This document shows, one piece after another, positions 23,892 through 33,467 of a DNA stretch of 64,000 nucleotides. A model generated the notes under the pieces. That model was not told where the DNA came from. It was given only the letters and a program-made list of their open reading frames with translations, and ran no database searches. How positions within the stretch are numbered: position 1 is the stretch's first letter; the number at the start of each line of letters is the position of its first letter. Source of the DNA: an uncultured Clostridia bacterium (GTDB lineage: Bacteria; Bacillota; Clostridia; Oscillospirales; Ruminococcaceae); the NCBI GenBank assembly GCA_947625155.1, contig CANQNG010000005.1, positions 1-64,000 on the forward strand, read 5' to 3'. The position numbers and the translations under genes were made by a program.

Positions 23892-23900
23892 TGCTATAAT
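23892..23900 (+). promoter_or_regulatory. Extended -10 promoter of the GGDEF-EAL operon
   Basis: TGCTATAAT lies 43 nt upstream of the ATG at 23944. No strong -35 is seen. Confidence 0.65.
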
Positions 23901-23943
23901 AAGACCATATCCATTTCAGAGATCAGATGCAGGAGGTGACAGC

Positions 23944-25857
23944 ATGTCGTTCGGGGTCGAATTGTGTTCTTTGCTATTTCTGGTCTTTCTGCTGGTCATG
24001 GCGGTCATGCAGCGGGGCGTGGAAGTCTTGGTCTCCAAGCGTACCGGGACATGCCTGTTTGCTGTCACGCTCTCCCAAGTCCTGACACTGGCAGACCGCA
24101 TGATACTTGCCGGGCAGGAACTGTCCCCGGCAGGCACGGCGCTGTTCTGTGCGGTGACGTTTTCTGTGCAGGCACTTGTCCCGGCACTGCTGCGGGATGT
24201 GGTGCTGCGCAGCCGTAAAAATATTCCCAGCCATATCCGCCGGCTGAGGTGGCTGCATTTTCTGCCGTGGGCAGTGGTCACAGGCTGCATCTTCTACAGC
24301 GTGTGGAGCAAAGGCGTATTCTATGTGGATAGTCAGGGTTTCCACCGGAGCGGGCTTTTCTGGATCTTTCATGTCAATTATCTGATCTATGCGGTGGGGA
24401 CGGTCGCTTACGGGCTGCGGCACAAACAGTTGATGCGGGTGAACATCCCCATGCTGTTCACTTATTTTACGCTGACAGGGATCCCTTGCTTCCTGCTGAT
24501 CCCGTTTCAGGATCATCCGCTGTATGGCGTGTGCATGACGATCTTGGTATATTTTCTGTGCCGACAGGGAGAACGGGTGCTGTACTTTACGGATACCGTT
24601 TCCGGTGCGCTGGTGCGGGAGTCGTTCCTCTTTGACGTGCAGAAAGCGGAGCTGCGTGGGATCAGGCAGCACATCTTTGCCATTGCCATCGACAATTTCA
24701 AGCTGGTGAACGAATTCTACGGCGTGGAGGGCGGCAATGAGATCCTGCGGAAGATCGCTGCGAATCTGCAAACGGAATTCGGCAAGTACCATGTCTACCG
24801 CTTCGGGGGAGATATTTTTCTGCTGATGCTGAATGCAGACAAGGAGTGTGCGAGGATCCTAGACACGATCCGGCATCTGTTCCTGATGCCTGTCCCGGTC
24901 AACGGACGGAGCGCCTCCCTGACGGCATGTATCGGCATCGTACATACGGAGCATTACAAGGCATCGGAGATCGCTTCGGCAGTGGACTTTGCCGTTTCCC
25001 AAGCGAAAAGGGTCGGCAAGGGCGTGATCTTTGAGATGGCAGAAAATACTGCCGGGCTGATGAAGCGCCGCAAGGCGATCGAACAGGCACTGGTCAAAAA
25101 TATCCGGGATAACCATTTCGAGGTACACTACCAGCCGATCTTTGACACCAAGAAGAAGCGTTTCCATTCCATGGAGGCGCTTGCCCGCCTGAATGTGCCC
25201 GGCTACGGCTATGTCTCGCCGGAAGAATTCATCCGCATTGCGGAAAAGAACGGCACGATCTTACAGATCGGTATGCTCGTGCTGGAGGAGGTCTGCCGCT
25301 TCATCCGGGACGCAGGGTTGAAAAACAAGGGCATCGACTTCGTGGAAGTGAACCTTTCGGTCGTCCAGTGCATGCAGGACAAGATCTGCAACCACATCCG
25401 GGATATGCTGGAAAAATATGACGTGCCGCCGGAAATGATCAATCTGGAGATCACCGAATCGGCAGCGGCATACTCCGAAAAGAAACTCATGCAGAATATG
25501 GCAAGAATGTCTCTGATGGATCTGGAATTTTCTCTGGACGACTACGGGTCGGGGTATTCCAATATCAATTATCTTGTCAGCCTGCCTTTTTCTATCGTCA
25601 AGATCGACAAATACCTTGTCTGGGAGGCTGCCAAGTCCGTCATGTCCCGTGCGATCTTAGAAAACACCATCAACATGTTCAAGGAGATCCACCTAAAAGT
25701 CGTGGCAGAAGGCATTGAAGATGCGGAAATGGCAGATATGCTGATCCGCATGGGGGCGGATTATCTACAGGGCTATTACTACAGCAAGCCCGTACCGGCG
25801 GAGGTGCTTGCCGAACGGCTTGACCCTGCCTATCTTGCGAAGCTGCTGGAAGGTTAG
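23944..25857 (+). CDS. Membrane GGDEF-EAL protein, probable c-di-GMP phosphodiesterase
   Basis: This 637-aa protein has six or seven N-terminal transmembrane segments (to about residue 215), then a GGDEF domain (about 235-370) and an EAL domain (about 385-630). The GGDEF signature is RFGGDIF: the catalytic Glu is replaced by Ile, so cyclase activity is doubtful. The EAL site looks complete (MEALAR, EVNLSVVQ, LEITESAA, LDDYGSGYSN, VKIDKY, VAEGIE). The likely role is c-di-GMP breakdown tuned by an N-terminal membrane sensor. AGGAGGTGACAGC precedes the ATG. A chemoreceptor-like gene follows after 10 nt. Confidence 0.88.
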   Translation: MSFGVELCSLLFLVFLLVMAVMQRGVEVLVSKRTGTCLFAVTLSQVLTLADRMILAGQELSPAGTALFCAVTFSVQALVPALLRDVVLRSRKNIPSHIRRLRWLHFLPWAVVTGCIFYSVWSKGVFYVDSQGFHRSGLFWIFHVNYLIYAVGTVAYGLRHKQLMRVNIPMLFTYFTLTGIPCFLLIPFQDHPLYGVCMTILVYFLCRQGERVLYFTDTVSGALVRESFLFDVQKAELRGIRQHIFAIAIDNFKLVNEFYGVEGGNEILRKIAANLQTEFGKYHVYRFGGDIFLLMLNADKECARILDTIRHLFLMPVPVNGRSASLTACIGIVHTEHYKASEIASAVDFAVSQAKRVGKGVIFEMAENTAGLMKRRKAIEQALVKNIRDNHFEVHYQPIFDTKKKRFHSMEALARLNVPGYGYVSPEEFIRIAEKNGTILQIGMLVLEEVCRFIRDAGLKNKGIDFVEVNLSVVQCMQDKICNHIRDMLEKYDVPPEMINLEITESAAAYSEKKLMQNMARMSLMDLEFSLDDYGSGYSNINYLVSLPFSIVKIDKYLVWEAAKSVMSRAILENTINMFKEIHLKVVAEGIEDAEMADMLIRMGADYLQGYYYSKPVPAEVLAERLDPAYLAKLLEG

Positions 25858-25867
25858 GAGGCGGCAT

Positions 25868-27082
25868 ATGGAGGAAAAGAAAAAACACATCTGGCTGAGT
25901 ATCCGGCAGAAAATGCTGACCAGCTATCTTGTTCTGGTGGCGATCATCGTCCTGACCGCTGTCGTCAGCGTGTGGAATATTTACCGGGTCTACACCAACG
26001 GCAGCACCATTTATTCCCACTACATGAAAAACGTGGAAACGATACAGTCTATCAACCAGAACCTGCGTGAGATCGACCGAAATTTAGTCCTCCTCACCAC
26101 GGAGGAGGACGAGGAAAACCGGGCATCGTATGCGTTCACCGTGCTGGACCTGCAAGCGGAAAATGACGAGCTGCTCGCAGAATACGGCAGGCTTGCTGCC
26201 AATGATACGGAACGGCAGCATTATGATGCATGCGCCGCCGGGGTGGCTGCCCTGAACAGATGTGCAGACGAGATCCTCCGTCGGCTCGAAAGCGGTGACA
26301 CGGCAGGAGCGCTTTCCGTCTATGAGACCGAGCTGTCAGATGCCAAAAGCACCGTGTTTTCCATGATGAGATCCATGGCGGAAGCTTCCGTCCAAAATGC
26401 CGAGGAAAAGAATGCCGAAAACCAGCATATTTTCTCGCAGATCATCATAACGGCTATCCTGATCGGTGTGGCGGCAGTGATCATTGCTTTTATGATCGCA
26501 TTGCAAATGAGCAACTATTTCAACCGCCGGCTGGAGAGTATCCGGAAACTTGCCCAGCGGCTGGCAGAGTACGATATTTCGGACGATATAGAGGGCATGC
26601 CGGCGGATGAGCTTGGCGAGACCATGAAAGCGCTCAATGACTCCCAATTCAAGATGCGGGGACTGCTCGAACGGGTCGTGGAAGAAGCGGCTGCCATGTG
26701 CGAAATGGGTACGGACGTTTCCAAAGCCGTCCGCAAGGCAGAGGAGCGCATTTCCACCGCCAATATCCGGATCGTGCAGTCTTTCCGGATGGCAAGCGGC
26801 ATGGATCAGACCGTTTCCGATATGATCAACAGCGGACAACTCGGCGAACCGGACACGCAGAAACTCCGTGAAGTGCTGAAACTGTCCGATACTGCACGGG
26901 AGATGCTGACGGATTCCTGCGGAGAACTGAGCAGCATCACCAAATTTCTGGAACAGATCGCCGTAACGGTGGACTGCCAAAACGAAATGGCAGCCTCCTA
27001 TCAGGAGCAGGTGGGCAGATTCAAGCTCAAGCCCACGACCGGTACATCTGCTGTCCAGCCCGCCGATGAAAAAACCGAATGA
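25868..27082 (+). CDS. Chemoreceptor-like membrane protein lacking a signalling domain
   Basis: This 404-aa protein has one transmembrane segment near residues 17-38, a 170-residue extracytoplasmic helical domain of four-helix-bundle type, a second transmembrane segment (IIITAILIGVAAVIIAFMIA, about 198-218) and a HAMP-like helix pair. A cytoplasmic coiled-coil-type tail of about 150 residues ends the protein. The highly conserved MCP hairpin tip and methylation helices are absent, so it should not couple to CheA in the usual way. TTAGGAGGCGGCAT precedes the ATG. Co-transcription with the GGDEF-EAL gene suggests a sensory partner. Confidence 0.65.
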   Translation: MEEKKKHIWLSIRQKMLTSYLVLVAIIVLTAVVSVWNIYRVYTNGSTIYSHYMKNVETIQSINQNLREIDRNLVLLTTEEDEENRASYAFTVLDLQAENDELLAEYGRLAANDTERQHYDACAAGVAALNRCADEILRRLESGDTAGALSVYETELSDAKSTVFSMMRSMAEASVQNAEEKNAENQHIFSQIIITAILIGVAAVIIAFMIALQMSNYFNRRLESIRKLAQRLAEYDISDDIEGMPADELGETMKALNDSQFKMRGLLERVVEEAAAMCEMGTDVSKAVRKAEERISTANIRIVQSFRMASGMDQTVSDMINSGQLGEPDTQKLREVLKLSDTAREMLTDSCGELSSITKFLEQIAVTVDCQNEMAASYQEQVGRFKLKPTTGTSAVQPADEKTE

Positions 27083-27089
27083 TCTAAAA

Positions 27090-27116
27090 AAACAGCACCC
27101 TGTCCGGGTGCTGTTT
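27090..27116. terminator. Bidirectional terminator
   Basis: AAACAGCACCC/GGGTGCTGTTT with a 5-nt loop lies between two converging genes, with A and T tracts on both sides. Confidence 0.85.
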
Positions 27117-27117
27117 C

Positions 27118-27813
27118 TCAGTTTTGATCCACTTTCAGAACGGAGAGGATGAATACATTCTCCTCCTCCGACATGCTGGCTGCAAGCCCGTCCACATAGT
27201 CCACACGGAGCAGATAGGAGACAGTATTGTTCGTGTTCTGATCCTTGTAATAGTACTTGTAAACTTCCTGAATGCCGTCATTGGTATACCGTGTCTGCAA
27301 GGGCGCAAAGCCTATGTAGTGCTGGACGGCATCTGCATCCATGCTGGTAGTGATACCGCTTGGTTCGATGTGGGACTTGGTCTTGACACCGTTGCCGTAT
27401 TTTTCAAGCTGCCGGTAATCATAATATTCGATACCGGTAATGGTGTTGTTGTTCTCCTGCACGTAGATGACCCACTGCGGCAGTGTGACACCGCTGACCT
27501 GCACGGTCTTTTTGCTCTCGAACAGGTGCGGGCAGTCCTCGGCTGCCATGTTGATGAACGCATACTCCGAAGAACCCTCCAATGTCATGTGGGCATACTT
27601 GCCGGCCGTTTCAGGGCTGACACCGATCTGTTCCGCCAGTTTTTCCGCATAGCGCTTGCCGTCATTGCGCAGCCCTGTGACGACGATGATCACCACAATG
27701 ATCACGATGACCGCCAGCACGATGCCTAAAATAATGCCAAGCCGTTTCAGGGACAATTTCCCATGCTTGCGCTGTTTGGGTACGCTGCCCTGTTCTTTGA
27801 TCTCTTCTGCCAT
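27118..27813 (-). CDS. Single-pass membrane protein of unknown function
   Basis: This 231-aa protein has a basic cytoplasmic N-terminus (KQRKHGKLSLKRLG), one long transmembrane helix (about 27-47) and an extracytoplasmic domain. The last part, GITTSMDADAVQHYIGFAP followed by VYKYYYKDQNTNNTVSYLLR, loosely resembles the small alpha/beta BamE-type fold; that is only an impression. AAGGAGGTATTACC precedes the ATG. It is the last gene of the murD operon. Confidence 0.65.
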   Translation of the reverse strand: MAEEIKEQGSVPKQRKHGKLSLKRLGIILGIVLAVIVIIVVIIVVTGLRNDGKRYAEKLAEQIGVSPETAGKYAHMTLEGSSEYAFINMAAEDCPHLFESKKTVQVSGVTLPQWVIYVQENNNTITGIEYYDYRQLEKYGNGVKTKSHIEPSGITTSMDADAVQHYIGFAPLQTRYTNDGIQEVYKYYYKDQNTNNTVSYLLRVDYVDGLAASMSEEENVFILSVLKVDQN

Positions 27814-27837
27814 GGTAATACCTCCTTGATACACGCT

Positions 27838-29112
27838 TTACAGCGTAATTGCCCCCTGCTCCAGCAGCTCCTGCGCCGCTAAAAGCACCGAGATCTTGCC
27901 GCTTCGCCAACTGATGCCGCCCTGCATCCATGCCGCATAGGGACTGCGCAGCGGACCGTCTGCCGAAAGCTCGATGGATGCGCCGTTGGTGAATGCGCCT
28001 GCCGCCATGATGACCTTGTCCTCGTAGCCGGGCATGTCCCACGGTTCGGGGGTGACATAGGCATCGACCGGAGAGCCTTTCTGGATGCCCCGGCAGAAGG
28101 CGCAGAGCGCATCCGGCGTGCGCAGTTCCACGGCGGTCACGATGTCGCCCCGCACGGCATCCGCAGCCGGCGTACACCGGAAGCCCAGCATGGTGAACAC
28201 CTGCGAGGCAAAAACCGCCGTTTTCAGAGCATTTGCGACAATGTCGGGCGCTAAGTACAGCCCCTGAAACAGCTCCCGGTTCATGCCAAGCGTACAGCCG
28301 ACTTCCTTGCCAAGCCCCACGCATGTCAGCCGATAGGCGCATTTTTCCACGAGGTCGGCACGCCCGGCGATATAGCCGCCCGTCCGGGCAATGCCGCCGC
28401 CGGCATTCTTGATCATAGAGCCGATGATGAGATCCGCCCCTGCCTGTGTGGGTTCGATGGTCTCCACGAATTCACCGTAGCAGTTGTCCACCATGATGAT
28501 CGTCTGCGGATCAGCCCGGCGGACTGCCTTGCAGATCTCTGCAATGGTGTCAGTCGTGAATGCCTCCCGGAGGGTGTAGCCCCGTGAGCGCTGGATGTAG
28601 GCGACTTTCGCACCGGAAATGCGCTTTTCGATGGTTTCCAGATCGGGCGAACCGTCATGCTTCAGGCTGATCTGCGAATAGATGACCCCGAAATCTTTCA
28701 GCGACCCATCTCCGGCATTGCCTGCCGTGCCCAGTACGGGCTGCAGCGTGTCATAGGTGTCCCCCGTCACGGAGACCAGCCTGTCCCCCGGTCGAAGCAC
28801 GCCGAACAGCGCCACCGTCAGCGCATGTGTCCCCGAAACGAAATTATGCCGCACCAATGCATCTTCCGCACCGAGCACCTGCGCCCAGACCTTGTCAAGC
28901 ACATCCCTGCCCATATCGCCGTAGCCGTAGCCCGTGCTTGCCGCAAAGCAGGGTTCGCTGACACGGTTGTCCTGAAAGCTCCGCAATACTTTCGCAGCAT
29001 TGTGCTGTGCGGTCTCCTCGATGCGGGCGAAGGTCTCCGCACAAGCCTGTTCTGCCGCTTCGCCGAGGGCTTCGATGCGTGCATCGACTGAAAAAAAGTC
29101 ACGTATTCCCAT
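27838..29112 (-). CDS. Methionine gamma-lyase-like (YnbB/aluminium-resistance family) PLP enzyme
   Basis: This 424-aa fold-type-I PLP protein has HNFVSGTHALTVALFGVLRP, a PLP-Asp region IIMVDNCYGEFVE and a lysine site GSMIKNAGGGIARTGGYIAG. It belongs to the family annotated as methionine gamma-lyase or aluminium resistance protein; the physiological substrate is unproven. The start at 29112 overlaps the 3' end of the GNAT gene by 14 nt. Confidence 0.85.
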   Translation of the reverse strand: MGIRDFFSVDARIEALGEAAEQACAETFARIEETAQHNAAKVLRSFQDNRVSEPCFAASTGYGYGDMGRDVLDKVWAQVLGAEDALVRHNFVSGTHALTVALFGVLRPGDRLVSVTGDTYDTLQPVLGTAGNAGDGSLKDFGVIYSQISLKHDGSPDLETIEKRISGAKVAYIQRSRGYTLREAFTTDTIAEICKAVRRADPQTIIMVDNCYGEFVETIEPTQAGADLIIGSMIKNAGGGIARTGGYIAGRADLVEKCAYRLTCVGLGKEVGCTLGMNRELFQGLYLAPDIVANALKTAVFASQVFTMLGFRCTPAADAVRGDIVTAVELRTPDALCAFCRGIQKGSPVDAYVTPEPWDMPGYEDKVIMAAGAFTNGASIELSADGPLRSPYAAWMQGGISWRSGKISVLLAAQELLEQGAITL

Positions 29113-29887
29113 TATCCAGCAGTCCTTTCGTGATCTGTTCCATATCCTGCCTGCGCTCCAGAACAAATTCCGTTTCCACCGGCTGAAAGCCGATCTCCCG
29201 GTAAAAACTCTCCCGGATGTCGAGTGCGTACAGAATGGCTTTTTTATCGAATTGCGCCAGAAAGCCTGCCAGCCACCGCAGGAAAATGCGGGCATGCCCC
29301 AAGCCCCTTGCCTCCGGGAGCGTTGCCACCTGACTGACCAGCACACAATTGTCAATGTCAAACATGATCGTTGCCGTGGTGCTGTTCTTATAGGTCAGCA
29401 CATGGCTGACCCCATGCCTGCATCGGTGTGAGGTGTCCGTCAGCCACAGCGCATAGTCCTCCAAGTTCGGGAATCCCTCGTGCAGGATGTGGTACACGTC
29501 CTCCAGACGGGGGTTGAATTCCACAAACGTCTCCGCAGCGGCAGCTTCCGGATCCGGGCGCAGTTCAAAGGCTGTGCGGTGCAGGGAACAGTATTCCGGC
29601 AGCAGCTCCGAGAGCATATGCAGGACGGGTCCATTGCATTCCACCCGGAACGGGATGTGCATCCGGATGAACAGCGCTATGTCCTCCGCTTCTTCCTCGT
29701 CGGCGCTGACGATGTACACCGTGCTGTTGAAAACGAGCAGGATACCGCTTTCCCCGACCGTGTAGAACTGACAGAACGGATAGTCCAGCCCATAGGCTTT
29801 ATAGTAGGCGAACATCTTCCGACCCCGCCACGTTTTTCGCAGCAGGTAGGTATTCAGATCCCGTTCTTTTGTGATAAGCTGGATCAT
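29099..29887 (-). CDS. GNAT-family N-acetyltransferase
   Basis: This 262-aa protein has its acetyl-CoA motif in the C-terminal half (SQVATLPEARGLGHARIFLR) followed by ILYALDIRESFYREIGFQPV. The N-terminal 130 residues form a second, degenerate GNAT-like or substrate domain. The substrate is unknown. Its start overlaps the M42 peptidase stop by 4 nt (ATGA). Confidence 0.8.
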   Translation of the reverse strand: MIQLITKERDLNTYLLRKTWRGRKMFAYYKAYGLDYPFCQFYTVGESGILLVFNSTVYIVSADEEEAEDIALFIRMHIPFRVECNGPVLHMLSELLPEYCSLHRTAFELRPDPEAAAAETFVEFNPRLEDVYHILHEGFPNLEDYALWLTDTSHRCRHGVSHVLTYKNSTTATIMFDIDNCVLVSQVATLPEARGLGHARIFLRWLAGFLAQFDKKAILYALDIRESFYREIGFQPVETEFVLERRQDMEQITKGLLDNGNT

Positions 29888-30909
29888 ACTTCCTGTAACT
29901 TCTCCGTCATTTTTTCAGCAAGCAGGAGGCTTTGCTCCATGTCGCTGATCTGTGCCGTACAAGAGGGGGTGTGCAGACAGCGGCACGGCACGGAAATTGC
30001 CATGGTGCGCACGCCCTCTCTCGTGAGGTGGACTGCCCCGGCATCATTGCCGCCTGCAATGCGGGTCTTGGTCTGACAGGGGATGCCGAGGGCTTCCGCC
30101 TGTGCAAAGGCTTCCCGGTAGAATGCCCGGTCGTAGATCGTGCTTCTGTCCATGAAAGAGACCACCGGACCGCCCCCCAGTTTGCAGACCGCTTCACTGC
30201 CGTGTACGCCGTCAAGGTCTGCCGCCGTGGTCGCTTCGAGGATAAGGGCAGCTTCCGGATCGACCGCAAATGCCGCTGTCCGGCTGCCACGCAGTCCGAT
30301 CTCCTCCTGCACGAAGAAGCCGAACCACGTATCATAGGCAAGCTCCCCTTTCAGCAGATGCAGCATGACCGCACACCCGAAGCGGTCGTCAATGGCTTTT
30401 GCCGTCACTCTGCCGCCGCCCAGTTCCGTCCAGTCCCCGACAAAGGCGGCGGAAGTACCCGGCGAAAGGAGTTTTGCCGTTTCTTCGGCATTTTTCGTGC
30501 CGATGTCAAGGAACATCGACTTCCAGTCGGGCTTTTCGTCCTTTTCCTTGTCGGACAGCTTGTGAACGGGCACAGCGGAGATCACCCCATAGCCCAAGCC
30601 CGGTATCTGCACCGCCCTGCCGAGTACGGCATCCGGTTCGATACCGCCGACAGGGGCAACGGACAGCCGTCCGTCCGGCTCCAGTCCGGTGACGATCAAG
30701 CCCACTTCATCCATGTGCGCCCCGACAAGCACCCTGCGCTTTGCGGGGGATTTGCCTTTTTTATGGACGAGGAGATCGCCGAGGGCATCCTGCCGCATTT
30801 CGAGAATGCCGTCAAATCCGTTGATCTGTTCGGAAATATAGGCAGCAACTGCACTTTCATCCCCGGAAATACCGCAGAGCTGTGTCAGTTCTTTCAGGTA
30901 ATTCAGCAT
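29884..30909 (-). CDS. M42-family aminopeptidase (second paralogue)
   Basis: This 341-aa cytosolic dinuclear-metal peptidase has metal ligands in GAHMDEVGLI, AIDDRFGCAVM, VQEEIGLRG and CLHTPS. M42 enzymes trim short peptides and usually assemble as large tetrahedral complexes. The start at 30909 has AGGAGG 8 nt upstream; a GTG 9 nt earlier overlaps that site. It overlaps the upstream M42 gene. Confidence 0.88.
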   Translation of the reverse strand: MLNYLKELTQLCGISGDESAVAAYISEQINGFDGILEMRQDALGDLLVHKKGKSPAKRRVLVGAHMDEVGLIVTGLEPDGRLSVAPVGGIEPDAVLGRAVQIPGLGYGVISAVPVHKLSDKEKDEKPDWKSMFLDIGTKNAEETAKLLSPGTSAAFVGDWTELGGGRVTAKAIDDRFGCAVMLHLLKGELAYDTWFGFFVQEEIGLRGSRTAAFAVDPEAALILEATTAADLDGVHGSEAVCKLGGGPVVSFMDRSTIYDRAFYREAFAQAEALGIPCQTKTRIAGGNDAGAVHLTREGVRTMAISVPCRCLHTPSCTAQISDMEQSLLLAEKMTEKLQEV

Positions 30910-31925
30910 GATACGCACCTCCTGAGAAAGGCTGCTATCAGTTTCCCGGTGTATGCCACATCTGCCGGGTCAATGCTTTCCGCCGGTGTGTGCATATTGT
31001 ACAGCGGAATGGATACCGTGCAGGCAGCAATGCCCTCCCGTGTCACGCTGAAACGGTCGGCATTCGTGCCGGTCGTGCCGGGCATGACTTCATACTGCCA
31101 CGGAATTTCCTCCGCCACGGCAGCATGAACGAGCGCATCGGAAATGCGCCGGGACAGTGACGGCGAAAAGCCGATCATCGCACCTGCTCCGGCAATGCCT
31201 GTCTCCGTCCGCTTGCCGTCTCCTGCAAAGGAGACATCCACCGCAAGTGCCATATCCGGATCAACGGCAAATGCCCCGATCATCGCACCCCGTTCGCCGA
31301 CTTCTTCCTGTGTGGAGAACAGGACGGTGATCCGGCAGGGGAGCGTTTCAGTTTTCAGTGCATCGAGTGCATATAATATCGCAGCCACGCCGCAGCGGTC
31401 GTCCAGTGCCGGAGCGGTGAACCTGCCGCCCGGCATTTCTGCTGCCACGCCGTCAAACGTGATACAGTCTCCCGGCTTAACGAGTTCCTGTAGTTCCTGC
31501 ACCGGATAGCCTGTGTCGATGCGGACTTCTTTCCACGAAAGAGCTTTTTCCGTGCCGTCTGTCAGATGCGGCGGCATACAGCAGATCACGCCGGGAACGG
31601 CTTGCTTCCCGTGTACCGTGACACGCTGTGCCGGAAGAAGCCGCCTGTCCAGTCCGCCGACCTGCCCCACGGTCAGGAAACCGTCCTCCGTGACCGAGGT
31701 CACGATCAAGCCCACCTGATCGATATGGGCATCGAGCAGGACATGCGGTGCGCTGCTGTCCGTGCTGCCGCACGTGCCAAGTACATTGCCGTGCCGGATC
31801 TGTGCATCCGGGCAGTAAGCGGAAAGGGCTTTGCAGGCGATCGCCGCAGCCGTGTCCTCTGCGCCGGAAACGCCGGGGACTTTGCACAAGGCAGTCAGCA
31901 GGGAAAGCAGTTCCTGACGGTTCAT
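30903..31925 (-). CDS. M42-family aminopeptidase (first paralogue)
   Basis: This 340-aa protein has the same fold and ligand set as its neighbour: DAHIDQVGLIV, ALDDRCGVAAI, STQEEVGERG, YNMHTPAES. The two proteins differ throughout, so this is an old duplication. It starts on the murD stop (ATGA overlap). Confidence 0.88.
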   Translation of the reverse strand: MNRQELLSLLTALCKVPGVSGAEDTAAAIACKALSAYCPDAQIRHGNVLGTCGSTDSSAPHVLLDAHIDQVGLIVTSVTEDGFLTVGQVGGLDRRLLPAQRVTVHGKQAVPGVICCMPPHLTDGTEKALSWKEVRIDTGYPVQELQELVKPGDCITFDGVAAEMPGGRFTAPALDDRCGVAAILYALDALKTETLPCRITVLFSTQEEVGERGAMIGAFAVDPDMALAVDVSFAGDGKRTETGIAGAGAMIGFSPSLSRRISDALVHAAVAEEIPWQYEVMPGTTGTNADRFSVTREGIAACTVSIPLYNMHTPAESIDPADVAYTGKLIAAFLRRCVSC

Positions 31926-33316
31926 TCTGTCAGCTCCTTTACAAGACGTTTGAAGTGCAGACCTCTTGCTTCAAAATTCGGGTAGAGGTCAAAGCTGGCG
32001 CAGGCGGGGGAAAGCGTCACGATATCGCCCGGCAGTGCTTCCCGCTTTGCGGTCAGGACGGCTTCTTCCATAGAGGCAGCGTGCAGGATGCGGATATGTT
32101 CCGGGTCGTAATTTTTGGCGGCAGTGACGGCTTTTTCGATCTTTTCTGCCGTTGCCCCCATGAGGATGAGAAGCTTCACCCGTTCGCAGACAGTTTCTGC
32201 CATTGGCTCAAAGGGTATCTTCTTGTCATAGCCGCCTGCAATGACGATAATTCTCTGCGAGAACGAACGCAGCCCGGCAAGAACTCTCGTGGGACTGGTG
32301 GCAATGCTGTCATTGTACCATTTCACACCGCCAAGCTCCCGGACAAATTCGATACGATGCTCCACGCCGCCAAATTCCTTTGCGACCCTGACAAAGGCGG
32401 AAACAGGCGCATCGCCCCAGAGGGCTGCAATGACACCCAAGAAATTCTCCACGTTGTGCATCCCCGGAATACGAATGTCGTCCCGGTGTACGACCGGGGT
32501 GTCCGTGCCATTTTCCGTGTAGCAGAGCATACCGTCCTCCCGGAGGTATGCACCCCGTTCCGGCTTTTCCCGGCGGGAGAACCAGCCAAGCTGCCCACGC
32601 ACCGATCCAGCGAGCGCCCGTGTGCCGTCATTGTCGAGATTCAGGACGGCACGGGAGAAGGCGTTCTGGTGGGTGATGAGGTTGGTCTTGCACTGGATGT
32701 ATTCTTCCATCGTGCCATGTACGTCAAGGTGATTCGGGGTGATGTTCGTAATGAGGGCAGTGTCCGGGCTTTTCCGCATGGAGATGAGCTGAAAGCTCGA
32801 CAGCTCCACCACGGCGCAGTCCTCCTCGTGGATGCGTTCGATGATGGGGAGCAGCGCTCTGCCGATATTGCCGCCCTTGTGTACGGTCTTGCCGGATGCG
32901 GCAAGGATCTCCGCAATGAGGGTCGTCGAGGTCGATTTCCCGTCCGAACCGGTGACACCGTAAATTTTACACGGACACAGATCGAAGAACACTTCCATTT
33001 CGGAAGTCACGACCACGCCTACTTCTCTTGCTTTTGTGAGGGCGGGGTCGTTGAAATACATACCCGGTGTGCGGAACACGACGTCAAAATCTGTCAGGGA
33101 TCCCAGATAGTTCTCCCCTAAAATGAACTGCACGCCCTTTGCCGAGAGCCGGTCATATGTTTCCTGAAACTTGTCGGCAGTGCGCTTGTCGCACACGGTC
33201 ACGGCGATGCCCTTGTCCCGGAACATCAGGATCAGCTCCGTATGGCTGACACCTGTGCCGATAAAGGCGACTTTCTTCTCTTTCATCTCTGCAAAAAATC
33301 TCTGGATCTTGTTCAT
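31922..33316 (-). CDS. murD: UDP-N-acetylmuramoyl-L-alanine--D-glutamate ligase
   Basis: This 464-aa Mur ligase adds D-Glu in peptidoglycan precursor synthesis in the cytoplasm. It has the ATP site VTGSDGKSTSTTLIAEILA (the DGKST variant of the usual NGKTT), ITPNHLDVHGTMEEY, and the C-terminal domain with WYNDSIATSP. GCAGGAGGCTGTT precedes the ATG. It is the first gene of a six-gene operon of overlapping reading frames. Confidence 0.93.
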   Translation of the reverse strand: MNKIQRFFAEMKEKKVAFIGTGVSHTELILMFRDKGIAVTVCDKRTADKFQETYDRLSAKGVQFILGENYLGSLTDFDVVFRTPGMYFNDPALTKAREVGVVVTSEMEVFFDLCPCKIYGVTGSDGKSTSTTLIAEILAASGKTVHKGGNIGRALLPIIERIHEEDCAVVELSSFQLISMRKSPDTALITNITPNHLDVHGTMEEYIQCKTNLITHQNAFSRAVLNLDNDGTRALAGSVRGQLGWFSRREKPERGAYLREDGMLCYTENGTDTPVVHRDDIRIPGMHNVENFLGVIAALWGDAPVSAFVRVAKEFGGVEHRIEFVRELGGVKWYNDSIATSPTRVLAGLRSFSQRIIVIAGGYDKKIPFEPMAETVCERVKLLILMGATAEKIEKAVTAAKNYDPEHIRILHAASMEEAVLTAKREALPGDIVTLSPACASFDLYPNFEARGLHFKRLVKELTE

Positions 33317-33355
33317 AACAGCCTCCTGCATGGATAAATCGTTGCACCTTTTACT

Positions 33356-33384
33356 ATTATAGCAGATATCCCGGAAAAAATCAA
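33356..33384 (-). promoter_or_regulatory. Promoter of the murD operon
   Basis: On the minus strand TTGATT, 17 nt and TGC-extended TATAAT lie about 40 nt upstream of murD. Confidence 0.7.
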
Positions 33385-33467
33385 TGATCATCCGGAATTT
33401 TTTTCACAAAATGCAAAGAAAACGAAATTTTTTTCAATTGCCTATTCCATTTTCTGCCCAGATGTGG

